NCBI RefSeq assembly: GCF_011764445.1
Contig: NZ_BLPG01000001.1
Location: 4,898,001 to 4,962,000, forward strand
Length of the DNA stretch: 64,000 nt
DNA from: Phytohabitans rumicis
GTDB lineage: Bacteria > Actinomycetota > Actinomycetes > Mycobacteriales > Micromonosporaceae
Reading direction: 5' to 3'
The notes below the pieces were generated by a model. The model was given only the letters and a program-made list of their open reading frames with translations, made no database searches and had not been told where the DNA came from. The position numbers and the translations under genes were made by a program. Below, in pieces: positions 54,250-63,032 of the stretch. Positions within the stretch are counted from its first letter, which is position 1. Each line of letters begins with the position of its first letter.

Positions 54250-55575
54250 ATGCCTAGCGTCGAGGACATGACGACCACCACCGCACCAACGGGCGTCGGT
54301 GCCGAGCCGATCGCGCGCCGCCCCATGCTTCGCCAGTTGGTGACCGACTCCGGCTACGTGTTTCTCGGCTTCCCGCTGGCGCTGGCGAGCTTCATCGTGG
54401 TGATCGTCGGGCTGGCCGTCGGCGTCGGCCTTGGTATCACGATCATCGGTCTGCCGATCCTGGCCGGCGCGCTCTACGCGGCTCGGGCCTTCGCCGACAT
54501 GGAGCGGTTGCGCATGCCCGGGGTGCTGCGCCAGGCCCGGGTCCGCCCGTACTACCGCACCGTCGACCCGGCTGCCACCGTCTGGCGGCGGGTCCTGGTG
54601 CCGATCGCCGACACCCAGTCCTGGCTCGATCTGGCCCACGCCGTCGTGCGGCTCCCGATCGCCATCTTCTCATTCGTCGTCACGGTGACGTGGTGGGCCG
54701 GGGCGATCGGCGGCACGCTCTACTGGACGTACGCCTGGACGATCCCGGAAGGCCCCGACGACCAGGATCTCGCCGACCTGCTCGGGCTGGGCAACTCGAT
54801 CGGTGCCCGGATCGGCCTCTACACCGCGCTCGGCGTGTTCTTCTTGATCACTCTGCCGCTCGTCGTGCGGGGCTGCGCGCTCCTGGAGGCCAGCTTCGGC
54901 CGCGTCCTGCTCACCGGGGTCGCCGAGATGCGCAACCGGATCACGGTGCTGGAGGAGCAGAAGCGGGCGGCCGTGTCGGCGGAGGCGAACGCGCTGCGCC
55001 GGCTCGAACGCGACATCCACGACGGCCCGCAGCAGCGCCTGGTCCGGCTCGCCATGGATCTGGGCCGGGCCCAGCAGCAGCTCGACACCGACCCGGAGGC
55101 CGTACGCCGGACCCTGGACGAGGCCCTCACCCAGACCCGGGACACGCTCAACGAGCTGCGTTCGCTCTCCCGGGGCATCGCGCCGCCGATCCTGGTCGAC
55201 CGCGGCCTGCCCAGCGCCCTCGCCGCGCTGGCCGGCCGCGGCGTGATCCCGGTCGACCTCTCCGTCGACCCCACCCTGGGTACGCCGGGCGGCCGGCTCG
55301 AGCCGGCGGTGGAGAACACGGCGTACTTCGTGGTCGCCGAGGCGCTCACCAACATCGCCAAGCACAGCCGGGCGACCGAGTGCTGGGTCAGCGTCGCCCG
55401 CGACGGTGACCTTCTCCGGATCGCGATCATCGACGATGGGGAGGGTGGGGCGCACGTCTCCAAGGGGCACGGCCTGTCCGGCATCGCCGACCGGCTGCGC
55501 GCGGGCGGCGGAACGCTCGACGTGGTGAGCCCGACCGGCGGACCGACCGAGGTGCGCGGAGAGCTGCCGTGCTAA
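54250..55575 (+). CDS. NarL-type sensor histidine kinase
   Basis: About 441 residues. The N-terminal sensor has four membrane helices (GFPLALASFIVVIVGLAVGV, ITIIGLPILAGALYAA, LPIAIFSFVVTVTWWAGA, GLYTALGVFFLITLPLVV). The HisKA_3 region is LERDIHDGPQQRLVRLAMDLG with the phospho-His, and the ATPase has VVAEALTNIAKHS and DDGEGGAHVSKGHGL. Its partner is the LuxR-type regulator directly downstream. Starts are ATG 54250 or ATG 54268. The last codons lie in a 20-bp tandem duplication. Confidence 0.93.
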   Translation: MPSVEDMTTTTAPTGVGAEPIARRPMLRQLVTDSGYVFLGFPLALASFIVVIVGLAVGVGLGITIIGLPILAGALYAARAFADMERLRMPGVLRQARVRPYYRTVDPAATVWRRVLVPIADTQSWLDLAHAVVRLPIAIFSFVVTVTWWAGAIGGTLYWTYAWTIPEGPDDQDLADLLGLGNSIGARIGLYTALGVFFLITLPLVVRGCALLEASFGRVLLTGVAEMRNRITVLEEQKRAAVSAEANALRRLERDIHDGPQQRLVRLAMDLGRAQQQLDTDPEAVRRTLDEALTQTRDTLNELRSLSRGIAPPILVDRGLPSALAALAGRGVIPVDLSVDPTLGTPGGRLEPAVENTAYFVVAEALTNIAKHSRATECWVSVARDGDLLRIAIIDDGEGGAHVSKGHGLSGIADRLRAGGGTLDVVSPTGGPTEVRGELPC

Positions 55576-55595
55576 GCGGAGAGCTGCCGTGCTAG
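55556..55595 (+). repeat. 20-bp tandem duplication across the kinase stop codon
   Basis: GCGGAGAGCTGCCGTGCTAA at 55556-55575 is followed by GCGGAGAGCTGCCGTGCTAG at 55576-55595, differing in the last base. The duplication adds a second stop and spaces the response-regulator start from the kinase. Confidence 0.95.
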
Positions 55596-55603
55596 AAAGC
55601 CCC

Positions 55604-56254
55604 ATGCGTGTCGTGATCGCCGATGACGCGGTCCTCCTCCGGGAGGGTCTCGTCCGGCTCCTGACCGAGCACGGCCACGAGGTGCTCGCCGCGGTCGGCG
55701 ACGGCGAGAGCCTCGTCGAGGCGATCGTGACCCACCGCCCCGACATCTCGATCGTCGACGTACGGATGCCGCCGTCCCACACGGACGAGGGGCTGCGCGC
55801 CGCGGTCGCCGCCCGCGCGCAGGTGCCGCGCACGCCGATCCTGGTGCTTTCCCAGTACGTCGAGGTGTCGTACGCGGACGACCTGCTCGCCGACCGGGCC
55901 GGCGGGGTCGGCTACCTGCTCAAGGACCGGGTCGCCGCGATCGCCGAGTTCCTGGACGCGGTGGGCCGGGTGGCCAGCGGCGGCACCGTGCTCGACCCCG
56001 AGGTGGTCAGCCAACTCCTCGTCCGCCGTCGCCGGGACGACCCGCTGCGCGAGCTGACTCCGCGCGAGCGGGAGGTGCTGGCGTTGATGGCCGAGGGGCG
56101 GTCCAACACGGCGATCGCCCGCGCCTTGGTGGTGAGCGACGGCGCGGTGGAAAAGCACGTTCGTAACATCTTCACCAAGCTTCAACTCCCGCCCGACGAG
56201 GAACAGCATCGCCGTGTGCTGGCCGTCCTGGCGTATCTGGGCGCACCCGCTTGA
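55604..56254 (+). CDS. LuxR/NarL-family response regulator
   Basis: 216 residues. The receiver has VIADDAVLLREGL, phospho-Asp in ISIVDVRMPP and K in YLLKDRV; the C-terminal HTH is LTPREREVLALMAEGRSNTAIARALVVSDGAVEKHVRNIF. It is phosphorylated by the preceding kinase. ATG 55604 is preferred; GTG 55589 is in frame. Regulon unknown. Confidence 0.95.
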   Translation: MRVVIADDAVLLREGLVRLLTEHGHEVLAAVGDGESLVEAIVTHRPDISIVDVRMPPSHTDEGLRAAVAARAQVPRTPILVLSQYVEVSYADDLLADRAGGVGYLLKDRVAAIAEFLDAVGRVASGGTVLDPEVVSQLLVRRRRDDPLRELTPREREVLALMAEGRSNTAIARALVVSDGAVEKHVRNIFTKLQLPPDEEQHRRVLAVLAYLGAPA

Positions 56255-56267
56255 TCAAGATCGCGAT

Positions 56268-56285
56268 TTGTGCACGCCTTCACAA
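56268..56285. promoter_or_regulatory. Rex operator (ROP)
   Basis: TTGTGCACGCCTTCACAA agrees with the actinomycete Rex site TTGTGAAN4TTCACAA in all specified positions but one. It lies 87 bp before rex, as expected for redox autoregulation of rex-hemACD. Confidence 0.87.
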
Positions 56286-56371
56286 GCGCCTAGTCTGTTA
56301 ACCCGTAGCGCCCCGCTAGCACAGTTCCTCACGGCTGTCGACGGCGGGTTCCCCACGGAGCACGGAGTCTC

Positions 56372-57141
56372 ATGAGTCAGCAGCGCCCCGGCGATTCGTC
56401 CGGTCGGCACGCGGTCCCGGCGCTTCCGGACCTCCCGGAGGCCACGGTTGCCCGGCTACCCGAATATTTGCGTGCGCTGCACAACCTGGCCGAGGCCGGC
56501 AACGACACCGTCTCCAGCGAGGGCCTGGCCGCTGCGGCGGGGGTCAACTCGGCGAAGCTGCGCAAGGACCTCTCGCACCTCGGGTCGTACGGCACGCGGG
56601 GCGTGGGCTACGACGTCGCCCTGCTGATCGAGCAGATCGAGTACGTCCTCGGGCTGCACCAGCGCCGGGCGGTCGCCTTGGTCGGCGTGGGTAACCTTGG
56701 TCACGCCCTGGCCGGGTACGCCGGGTTCGGCAGTCGCGGGTTCCGCATAGCCGCCCTCTTCGACGCCGACCCCAGCCGGGTCGGCGAGCGGATAAATGGC
56801 CTGGTCGTACAGCACATCGAGGACCTGCCCGAGATCGCCGCGGCCGAGTCGATCGCCATCGGCGTGATCGCGACCCCCGCGGCGGCCGCGCAGAGCGTGG
56901 CGGATCAGTTGGTCGCCGCTGGTGTCACGAGCATCCTCAACTTCGCTCCTTGCGTACTCTCGGTACCTGAGGGGTCGACGTGCGCAAGGTTGATCTCGCC
57001 ATCGAGCTGCAGATACTTTCGTTCCACGAGCACCGCAAGGCATCGCTGACCTCGTTGCCGGCCGCCGGTCCCTCAGGTGGCCTCACGGCGTTGCCGGGCG
57101 GGCTCTCGGCGACCGGCACCGAGGAGGCGGTCGGCACGTGA
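56372..57141 (+). CDS. rex: Redox-sensing transcriptional repressor Rex, apparent frameshift at 56971-56974
   Basis: About 256 residues after one G is added to GGGG at 56971-56974. The winged helix is AAAGVNSAKLRKDLSHLGSYGTRGVGY, and the NADH-binding Rossmann motif is VALVGVGNLGHALAGY. The corrected C-terminus is the family's swapped helix (VDVRKVDLAIELQILSFHEH) plus a Gly/Ala tail, and its stop overlaps the hemA start as GTGA. It represses under low NADH and has its own operator upstream. As written the frame stops early at 57049, which would remove the dimerising helix. Confidence 0.93.
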
Positions 57142-58490
57142 ACCTGATCGTCGTAGGCGCTTCCTACCGCACCGCTCCGGTGTCGATCCTGGAGCAGGTC
57201 GCGGTCTCGCCGGCCGAGGTGGACGGCATGCTCGACCGGCTGCTCGCCCAGCAGTACGTCAGCGAGGCGGTCGTCCTGTCCACCTGCAACCGGGTCGAGG
57301 TGTACGCCGCGGTCAACGGCTTCCACGGCGGCCTGGGTGAGATCTGCGGCGTGCTCGCCGAGCGCGCCGGCTGTACGGCGAACGACCTGGCCAACCACCT
57401 CTACGTGCACTACGACGCGGCGGCCGTGCGGCACACGTTCCGGGTCGCCACCGGGCTCGACTCGATGGTCGTCGGCGAGGCGCAGATCCTCGGCCAGCTC
57501 CGCGACGCGTACCAGGCGGCGACCGACCGGGACAGCGCCGGGCGGGTGCTGCACGAGCTGATGCAGCAGGCGCTGCGGGTGGGCAAGCGGGCGCACACCG
57601 AGACCGGCATCGACCGGGCCGGCCAGAGCGTGGTGACCGCGGCGCTCGGCCTGGCCGCGTCCGTGCTGGCGGGCGACCACGACTGCCTGCTGGGCGTCGA
57701 CTGCGAGCACCCGACCACCGAGCTGGCCGGCCGGCCCGCCCTGGTCGTCGGTGCCGGGGCGATGGGCGCGCTGTCCCTGGCCACGCTGTCGCGTTCCGGC
57801 GCCGGTCCGTTGACCGTCACCAACCGCGGCGCCGAGCGGGCCGAGCGGCTCGCCGAGGCGTACGGCGCGACGGCCGTGCCGTTCGCCGAGCTGGCCGACG
57901 CGCTGGCGAGCGTCGACGTGGTGGCCACCGCCACCGCGTCCACCGAGCACGTGCTGACCCGCGAGGCCGTGGCGCGCGCCATCGAGGGCCGCGACCGCCC
58001 GCTGGTTATCCTGGACCTGGCCGTGCCCCGCGACGTGGAGCCGGCCGCCGCCGAGCTGCCGGGCGTCGTGGTGGTCGACATCGACCGGTTGGCGGCCAGC
58101 CTCCGTACCGGCCCGGCCGCCGCCGACGAGGCCGCGGTCGAGACGATCGTGGCGAGCGAGGTCGAGGCGTTCCTGGCCTGGCTGCGCGGCGCCGACGTCG
58201 CCCCCACCGTGGCCGCCCTGCGCACCCGTGCCGACGACGTCGTGGCCGCCGAGCTGCGCCGGCTGTCCCAGCGCCGGCCGGACCTGTCCGACGAGCAGCG
58301 CGCCGACGTCGCGCACACCGTCCACCGGGTGGTGCAGCGCCTGCTGCACTCGCCGACCGTACGGGTGCGCCAGCTCGCCGCCGAGCCGGGCGGCGACCAG
58401 TACGCGGCCCTGCTGCGGGAGCTCTTCGACCTTGAGGTGCCGCAGAGCGCACAGGTGCAGGACCTGCCCGATCTGGAGGGCGACGCGTGA
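57138..58490 (+). CDS. hemA: Glutamyl-tRNA reductase
   Basis: 450 residues; it reduces Glu-tRNA to glutamate-1-semialdehyde, the first committed step of C5 haem synthesis. It has the N-terminal GASYRTAPVSILEQVAVS, the catalytic cysteine in VLSTCNRVEVYA, GLDSMVVGEAQILGQLRDAY, NADPH motif VVGAGAMGALSL and the helical dimerisation tail. It is coupled to rex and to hemC through GTGA overlaps. Confidence 0.97.
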   Translation: MNLIVVGASYRTAPVSILEQVAVSPAEVDGMLDRLLAQQYVSEAVVLSTCNRVEVYAAVNGFHGGLGEICGVLAERAGCTANDLANHLYVHYDAAAVRHTFRVATGLDSMVVGEAQILGQLRDAYQAATDRDSAGRVLHELMQQALRVGKRAHTETGIDRAGQSVVTAALGLAASVLAGDHDCLLGVDCEHPTTELAGRPALVVGAGAMGALSLATLSRSGAGPLTVTNRGAERAERLAEAYGATAVPFAELADALASVDVVATATASTEHVLTREAVARAIEGRDRPLVILDLAVPRDVEPAAAELPGVVVVDIDRLAASLRTGPAAADEAAVETIVASEVEAFLAWLRGADVAPTVAALRTRADDVVAAELRRLSQRRPDLSDEQRADVAHTVHRVVQRLLHSPTVRVRQLAAEPGGDQYAALLRELFDLEVPQSAQVQDLPDLEGDA

Positions 58491-59418
58491 CGCTGCGGCT
58501 CGGCACTCGGGGAGTGCGCTGGCGCTGGCCCAATCCCAGCAGGTCGCCGAGGCGCTGCGCGCCGCGACCGGGCGGGAGGTGGAGCTGGTGGAGATCGTCA
58601 CGGCCGGCGATCGCTCGTCGGCCCCGGTCCAGCAACTGGGCGTCGGCGTGTTCGTGTCCGCCCTGCGGGACGCGCTCGGCGCCAAGGAGATCGACTTCGC
58701 GGTCCACTCGTACAAGGACCTGCCCACCGCCGTACACGATGGATTGCGCATCGCGGCCGTACCCCCGCGTGAAGACCCACGCGACGCGCTGGTGGCCAGC
58801 GGCGGCCGCACTCTCGCGGAGCTGCCGCCCGGCGCCCGCATCGGCACCGGCGCGCTGCGCCGGATGGCGCAGCTGCACGCCCTCGGCCTGCAGCTGGAGG
58901 TCGTGCCGATCCGCGGCAACGTCGACACCCGGCTGCGCAAGGTCAGCGAGGGCGAGTTGGACGCCGTCGTGCTGGCTCGCGCCGGGATCGTCCGGCTGGG
59001 GCGCGCCGCGGAGATCACCGAGACTCTCGATCCGATGCTCATGCTGCCCGCCCCGGCCCAGGGTGCGCTCGCGGTGGAGTGCCGGGCCGATGACCAGGAC
59101 CTGGTCGAGCTGCTTGGGAGGCTCGACCATGCAGCGACCCGCGCCGCGGTCACCGCGGAACGGGCGCTGCTGGCCACGCTGGAGGCCGGGTGCAGTGCTC
59201 CGGTGGCCGCCTTCGCCGAGGTCGCCGAGGGCGACGACGGTGATGAGATCTACCTGCGCGGTGCGGTTATCAGCCCGGATGGCACCCGAGACATCCGGCT
59301 TTCCCGCACCGGTACGCCCGCCGCCGCGGTAGAGATTGGACGCGCGCTCGCCGCCGATCTCTTCGAGGCAGGCGCCGAGACCCTACTTGGGAGCACAGAA
59401 AATGAGCCGCACCCGTAA
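58487..59418 (+). CDS. hemC: Porphobilinogen deaminase, apparent frameshift at 58509-58512
   Basis: About 310 residues after adding one G to GGGG at 58509-58512, which gives the standard start MTLRLGTRGSALALAQSQQV. Later parts are intact: VHSYKDLPTAV, GTGALRRMAQL, IRGNVDTRLRKV and the dipyrromethane cofactor cysteine in EAGCSAPVAAFA. It polymerises four porphobilinogens to hydroxymethylbilane. The start overlaps hemA (GTGA) and the end overlaps hemD by 17 bp. The break in an essential gene argues for a sequence error. Confidence 0.93.
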
Positions 59419-60982
59419 GCCCGCAGGCCGTATCGCGTTCGTCGGTGCGGGGCCCGGCGACCCTGGCCTGCTGACCCGCCGTGCGCACGCCGCCCTGGTC
59501 GACGCGGACCAGGTCATCTACGACCGTGGCGTCTCCGAGCCGCTGCTCGACGCGATCCGCGTTGAGGCGAAGCCGGACACCCAGTTCACCCCGGCCGAGG
59601 GGGCGCCGGGCGACGTGGCCAAGGTGCTGCTCTCCGCGGCCCGCTCCGGCCTGTCGGCGGTGCATCTCGTCGCCGGCGACCCGTTCGGCCACGACTCCGT
59701 GGTCAAGGAGGTGCAGGCGGTCGCGCGTACCGCCGTGCACTTCGAGGTGGTGCCCGGGGTGGGCCAGGCCGAGGGCGTCGCCACGTACGCCGGCGTGCCG
59801 CTGCCCGGCGTCCGCACCGCCGCCGACGTCGACGACGTCTCCGCGCTGGACTTCGAGGCGCTCGCCGCGGCCATCCTCCGCGGCTCGCTCGCGCTCGCCG
59901 TCGACGCGGGCGACCTCGCCGCCGTACGCGACGGGCTGCTCGCGGCCGGCGTCGACGGCACCACGGCGGTCGGCGTGACCGGCGACGGCACCGGCGAGAC
60001 GCAGTACACGACGACGTCCACGGTGGACAGCTTCGTCGCGGCCGCGCTCGGCTTCACCGGCCGCGTCGTGCTCACCCTCGGCGGGGGCGTCGCCCACCGC
60101 GACAAGCTGAGCTGGTGGGAAAACCGCCCACTGTACGGCTGGAAGGTGCTCGTTCCGCGCACCAAGGAGCAGGCCGGCGTGATGAGCGAGCACCTGCGCG
60201 CCTACGGTGCGATCCCGTGCGAGGTGCCGACGATCGCCGTCGAGCCGCCGCGCACCCCGGCCCAGATGGAGCGGGCCGTCAAGGGCCTGGTCGACGGCCG
60301 GTACGCGTGGGTCGTCTTCACCTCCGTCAACGCGGTGCGCGCGGTGTGGGAGAAGTTCGCCGAGCACGGCCTCGACGCCCGCCACTTCGGCGGCGTGAAG
60401 ATCGCCTGCATCGGCGAGGCCACCGCCGACGCGGTGCGCGCCTTCGGCATCCAGCCCGAGCTGGTGCCGTCCGGTGAGCAGTCGAGCGAGGGACTGCTGG
60501 CCGAGTTCTCGCCGCACGACGAGATCCTCGACCCGGTCGGCCGGGTGCTGCTGCCGCGCGCCGATATCGCCACCGAGACGCTGGCCGCCGGGCTCACCGA
60601 GCGTGGCTGGGAGGTCGACGACGTCACCGCGTACCGCACGGTGCGCGCGGCGCCGCCGCCGGCCGAGATCCGGGACGCTATTAAATCGGGCGGTTTCGAT
60701 GCGGTTCTCTTCACGTCGTCCTCGACCGTGCGTAACCTGGTGGGTATCGCAGGCAAGCCGCACACCCGTACCGTGGTCGCCGTGATCGGCCCGAAGACGG
60801 CCGAAACGGCGACGGAATTCGGCCTGCGGGTCGACGTCCAGCCGCCCCACGCGTCCGTGCCGGACCTGGTCGAGGCCCTCGCCGGGTACGCCGTGGAACT
60901 GCGCGACAAGCTGGCCGCGATGCCGGCCAAGCAGCGCCGCGGGTCGAAGGTGCAGGGCCCGACTGCGCTCCGTTTCCGCTGA
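59402..60982 (+). CDS. hemD: Uroporphyrinogen-III synthase fused to CobA-like methyltransferase
   Basis: 527 residues in two parts. Residues 10-240 have the SUMT fold (FVGAGPGDPGLLTRRAHAAL, VIYDRGVS, VVPGVGQAEGVATYAGVPL), but the usual GGDP-FGRG loop reads VAGDPFGHD, so methylation may be weak. Residues 255-515 are uroporphyrinogen-III synthase (VLVPRTKEQAGVMSEHL...FTSVNAVRAVWEKF, FTSSSTVRNLVG, VIGPKTAETATEFG). It closes and inverts ring D of hydroxymethylbilane. The fusion is normal for actinomycetes. ATG 59402. Confidence 0.93.
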   Translation: MSRTRKPAGRIAFVGAGPGDPGLLTRRAHAALVDADQVIYDRGVSEPLLDAIRVEAKPDTQFTPAEGAPGDVAKVLLSAARSGLSAVHLVAGDPFGHDSVVKEVQAVARTAVHFEVVPGVGQAEGVATYAGVPLPGVRTAADVDDVSALDFEALAAAILRGSLALAVDAGDLAAVRDGLLAAGVDGTTAVGVTGDGTGETQYTTTSTVDSFVAAALGFTGRVVLTLGGGVAHRDKLSWWENRPLYGWKVLVPRTKEQAGVMSEHLRAYGAIPCEVPTIAVEPPRTPAQMERAVKGLVDGRYAWVVFTSVNAVRAVWEKFAEHGLDARHFGGVKIACIGEATADAVRAFGIQPELVPSGEQSSEGLLAEFSPHDEILDPVGRVLLPRADIATETLAAGLTERGWEVDDVTAYRTVRAAPPPAEIRDAIKSGGFDAVLFTSSSTVRNLVGIAGKPHTRTVVAVIGPKTAETATEFGLRVDVQPPHASVPDLVEALAGYAVELRDKLAAMPAKQRRGSKVQGPTALRFR

Positions 60983-60998
60983 GACCTGAGGTCCCGTC

Positions 60999-61982
60999 AT
61001 GTCGTACCCCGATGTCCGGCCCCGCCGCCTGCGCCGCACGCCGGCGCTGCGGCGGATGGTCGAGGAGACCCGGGTAGCGCCGTCCGAGCTGGTGCTGCCG
61101 ATGTTCGTCAAGGAAGGGCTGACCGAGCCGCGCCCGATCGCCTCGATGCCGGGCGTCATGCAGCATTCCCGCGACTCGCTGCGCAAGGCGGTGGTCGAGG
61201 CGGTGCAGGCCGGCGTGGGCGGCGTCATGCTCTTCGGCGTGCCCCTCGCCAAGGATCCCACCGGCTCCGGCGGCACCGACCCGCACGGCATCCTCAACGT
61301 GGCCCTTCGCGACGTGGTGGCCGAGGTCGGCGACGCCACCGTGGTGATGAGCGATCTGTGCCTGGACGAGTTCACCTCGCACGGGCACTGCGGGCTGCTC
61401 GCCCCCGACGGGACGGTCGACAACGACGCGACGCTCGCGGCGTACGCGGAAATGGCCGTCGCCCAGGCGGCGGCCGGCGCCGGCATGGTCGGCCCGTCCG
61501 GCATGATGGACGGCCAGGTCGGCGTGGTCCGCAAGGCCCTCGACGCGGCCGGTTACCAGGACGTGGCGATCCTGGCCTACGCGGTCAAGTACGCGTCGGC
61601 GTTCTACGGCCCCTTCCGCGACGCGGTCGAGTCCTCGCTGCAAGGGGACCGGCGCACGTACCAGCAGGACCCGCCCAACATCCGCGAGGCGCTGCGCGAG
61701 GTGGCCCTGGACGTGGCCGAGGGCGCGGACGTCGTGATGGTCAAGCCCGCGCTGCCCTACCTGGACGTGGTGGCCGCGGTACGGGCGGCCGTCGACGTCC
61801 CGGTGGCCGCGTACCAGATCTCCGGCGAGTACTCGATGGTCGAGGGGGCCGCCGCCAGCGGCTGGATCGACCGCGAGCGCGCGATGCTGGAGACGATCAC
61901 GTCGATCCGCCGCGCCGGCGCCCAGATCATCCTCACGTACTGGGCCGTCGAAGCCGCCAGACTCCTCCGCACCCGCTACTGA
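60999..61982 (+). CDS. hemB: Delta-aminolevulinic acid dehydratase
   Basis: 327 residues; it condenses two 5-aminolevulinate to porphobilinogen. The zinc site [14 protein letters not shown] has the three expected cysteine-type ligands, the first lysine is in YAVKYAS and the Schiff-base lysine in [20 protein letters not shown] is conserved. ATG 60999, 16 bp after hemD. It completes the operon rex-hemACDB. Confidence 0.97.
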   Translation: MSYPDVRPRRLRRTPALRRMVEETRVAPSELVLPMFVKEGLTEPRPIASMPGVMQHSRDSLRKAVVEAVQAGVGGVMLFGVPLAKDPTGSGGTDPHGILNVALRDVVAEVGDATVVMSDLCLDEFTSHGHCGLLAPDGTVDNDATLAAYAEMAVAQAAAGAGMVGPSGMMDGQVGVVRKALDAAGYQDVAILAYAVKYASAFYGPFRDAVESSLQGDRRTYQQDPPNIREALREVALDVAEGADVVMVKPALPYLDVVAAVRAAVDVPVAAYQISGEYSMVEGAAASGWIDRERAMLETITSIRRAGAQIILTYWAVEAARLLRTRY

Positions 61983-62022
61983 CCCCTCTCCGCGCCGCGC
62001 CCCTTCTCCGCGCCGCGCCCGT

Positions 62023-62108
62023 GCCCGCTCTCCGCGTCGCGTCGGGCCCGCTCTCCGCGTCGCGTCGGGCCCGCTCTCCGCGTCGCGTCGGGCCCGCTCT
62101 CCGCGTCG
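62023..62108 (+). repeat. 23-bp tandem repeat
   Basis: GCCCGCTCTCCGCGTCGCG followed by TCGG is repeated at 62023, 62046 and 62069. A fourth partial unit at 62092 runs directly into palindromic copy E, because both share CTCTCCGCGTCG. The same string stands in front of the attL repeat half. Confidence 0.92.
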
Positions 62109-62190
62109 ATCAAGGGCATATGGTCGTGGTTTGATGTCTTTTCCACGACCGTTTGCCCTTGATCGACGCGAAAGTCCTTGATCGACGGGC
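62103..62190 (+). repeat. Palindromic repeat copy E
   Basis: GCGTCGATCAAGGGCATATGG...TTTGATGTC...CCACGACCGTTTGCCCTTGATCGACG followed by AAAGTCCTTGATCGACGG. It is oriented as copy B. It lies in the 1-kb spacer after hemB, which has no gene. Confidence 0.88.
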
Positions 62191-62566
62191 AGCGAGGGAG
62201 CGAGGGCCGTCGAGGGCGAGGCGAGGGCCGTCCCGCCCCGGTAGGGGGTCCCTGTTGGGCGTTGCGGCGTGAGTGGGGCGCCCCTACTCCCCTCAGGACG
62301 GTGAGCGGGGCGCCCTCAAGGCCGGGTAGTTAAGGGAATCAGGTCCATGTCGAGCGCTGATGTGACGCGGCCATCGCCCTCGACTTTGGTGACTGTGTCG
62401 AGAAGTTGCCCGCCCAGGGGCAACTGTTCGCCACGGTCGCGGCGTACGTCGGCCCTGCCGTCGATCACATCACCGGCCCGGTGGGCGGACCGGGATCCAA
62501 TGGCCGGTCATATCGGATACATCCGGGTGCAGGCCCGGCCCGCCCCTGGCCAAGGTCGAAGCTGGC

Positions 62567-62621
62567 GGTAGATCTAGACGAGTTAGGGCTCGATGTCAGC
62601 CATAACTCGTCTAGATCTACC
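62567..62621. repeat. 19-bp perfect hairpin
   Basis: GGTAGATCTAGACGAGTTA at 62567-62585 pairs with 62603-62621; loop 17 nt. It is inside the 590-bp segment. Confidence 0.9.
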
Positions 62622-62773
62622 CCGCCTCGTCGTCGCGGCCTTGACGTCCGCACCGGCCCCTGATGTTGCGGCCATGGAGGGCGCCCCTGTTGTGCGCTAT
62701 CTGGTGGCAGGGGGGTGTCATCAGGGTCAGGTGACCGCGTCGTTCCCGATCACCCGGACGGTGTGACCCGGCT

Positions 62774-62844
62774 CCTGCGGTGATCATGAAGTTGACGCCC
62801 GGGGAGAGCCTTCTCCCTGCCGCTAACTTCATGATCACCGCAGG
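62774..62844. repeat. 20-bp perfect hairpin with inner stem
   Basis: CCTGCGGTGATCATGAAGTT at 62774-62793 pairs with 62825-62844; the loop contains GGGGAGA...TCTCCC, which can pair again. It is inside the 590-bp segment. Confidence 0.9.
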
Positions 62845-62992
62845 CTGGCGTGACAGCGCCCAGGAATCCTTAACTACCCGGCCTTGAGGGCGCCCCACTT
62901 GCGCCGGCGGAACCAATAGGGGCGCCCTACTCGGGCGGAAGTCGGGGGAACCCGCTCCATTTCAAGCGACGATTCGCCACGAGCCCCACCGC

Positions 62993-63023
62993 GTGGGCAC
63001 CCGCTGGAATTGCGGGTGCCCAC
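62993..63023. terminator. Hairpin terminator of the nuclease gene
   Basis: Perfect 12-bp stem GTGGGCACCCGC with its complement at 63012-63023 and a 7-nt loop, 10 bp after the stop of the minus-strand nuclease gene. Confidence 0.8.
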
Positions 63024-63032
63024 AGGACGCGG

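Larger units (their letters stand above)
62307..62896. mobile_element. 590-bp segment with 29-bp perfect terminal inverted repeats (MITE-like)
   Basis: The 29 bases at 62307-62335 are the exact reverse complement of 62868-62896 (GGGGCGCCCTCAAGGCC and on to GTTAAGG). Inside lie two further perfect hairpins and no convincing gene. A short frame containing MAGHIGYIRV resembles a resolvase start but breaks off at once. It could be a non-autonomous transposable element. Confidence 0.6.

Noticed and set aside
56937-61534. Long minus-strand frames opposite hemA-hemC-hemD-hemB
   Set aside because: They mirror the codon bias of the haem genes and have no recognisable motif or ribosome site.
62347-62571. 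Resolvase-like start (MAGHIGYIRV) as a real gene
   Set aside because: The similarity ends after about ten residues, without the catalytic serine context or a downstream domain.
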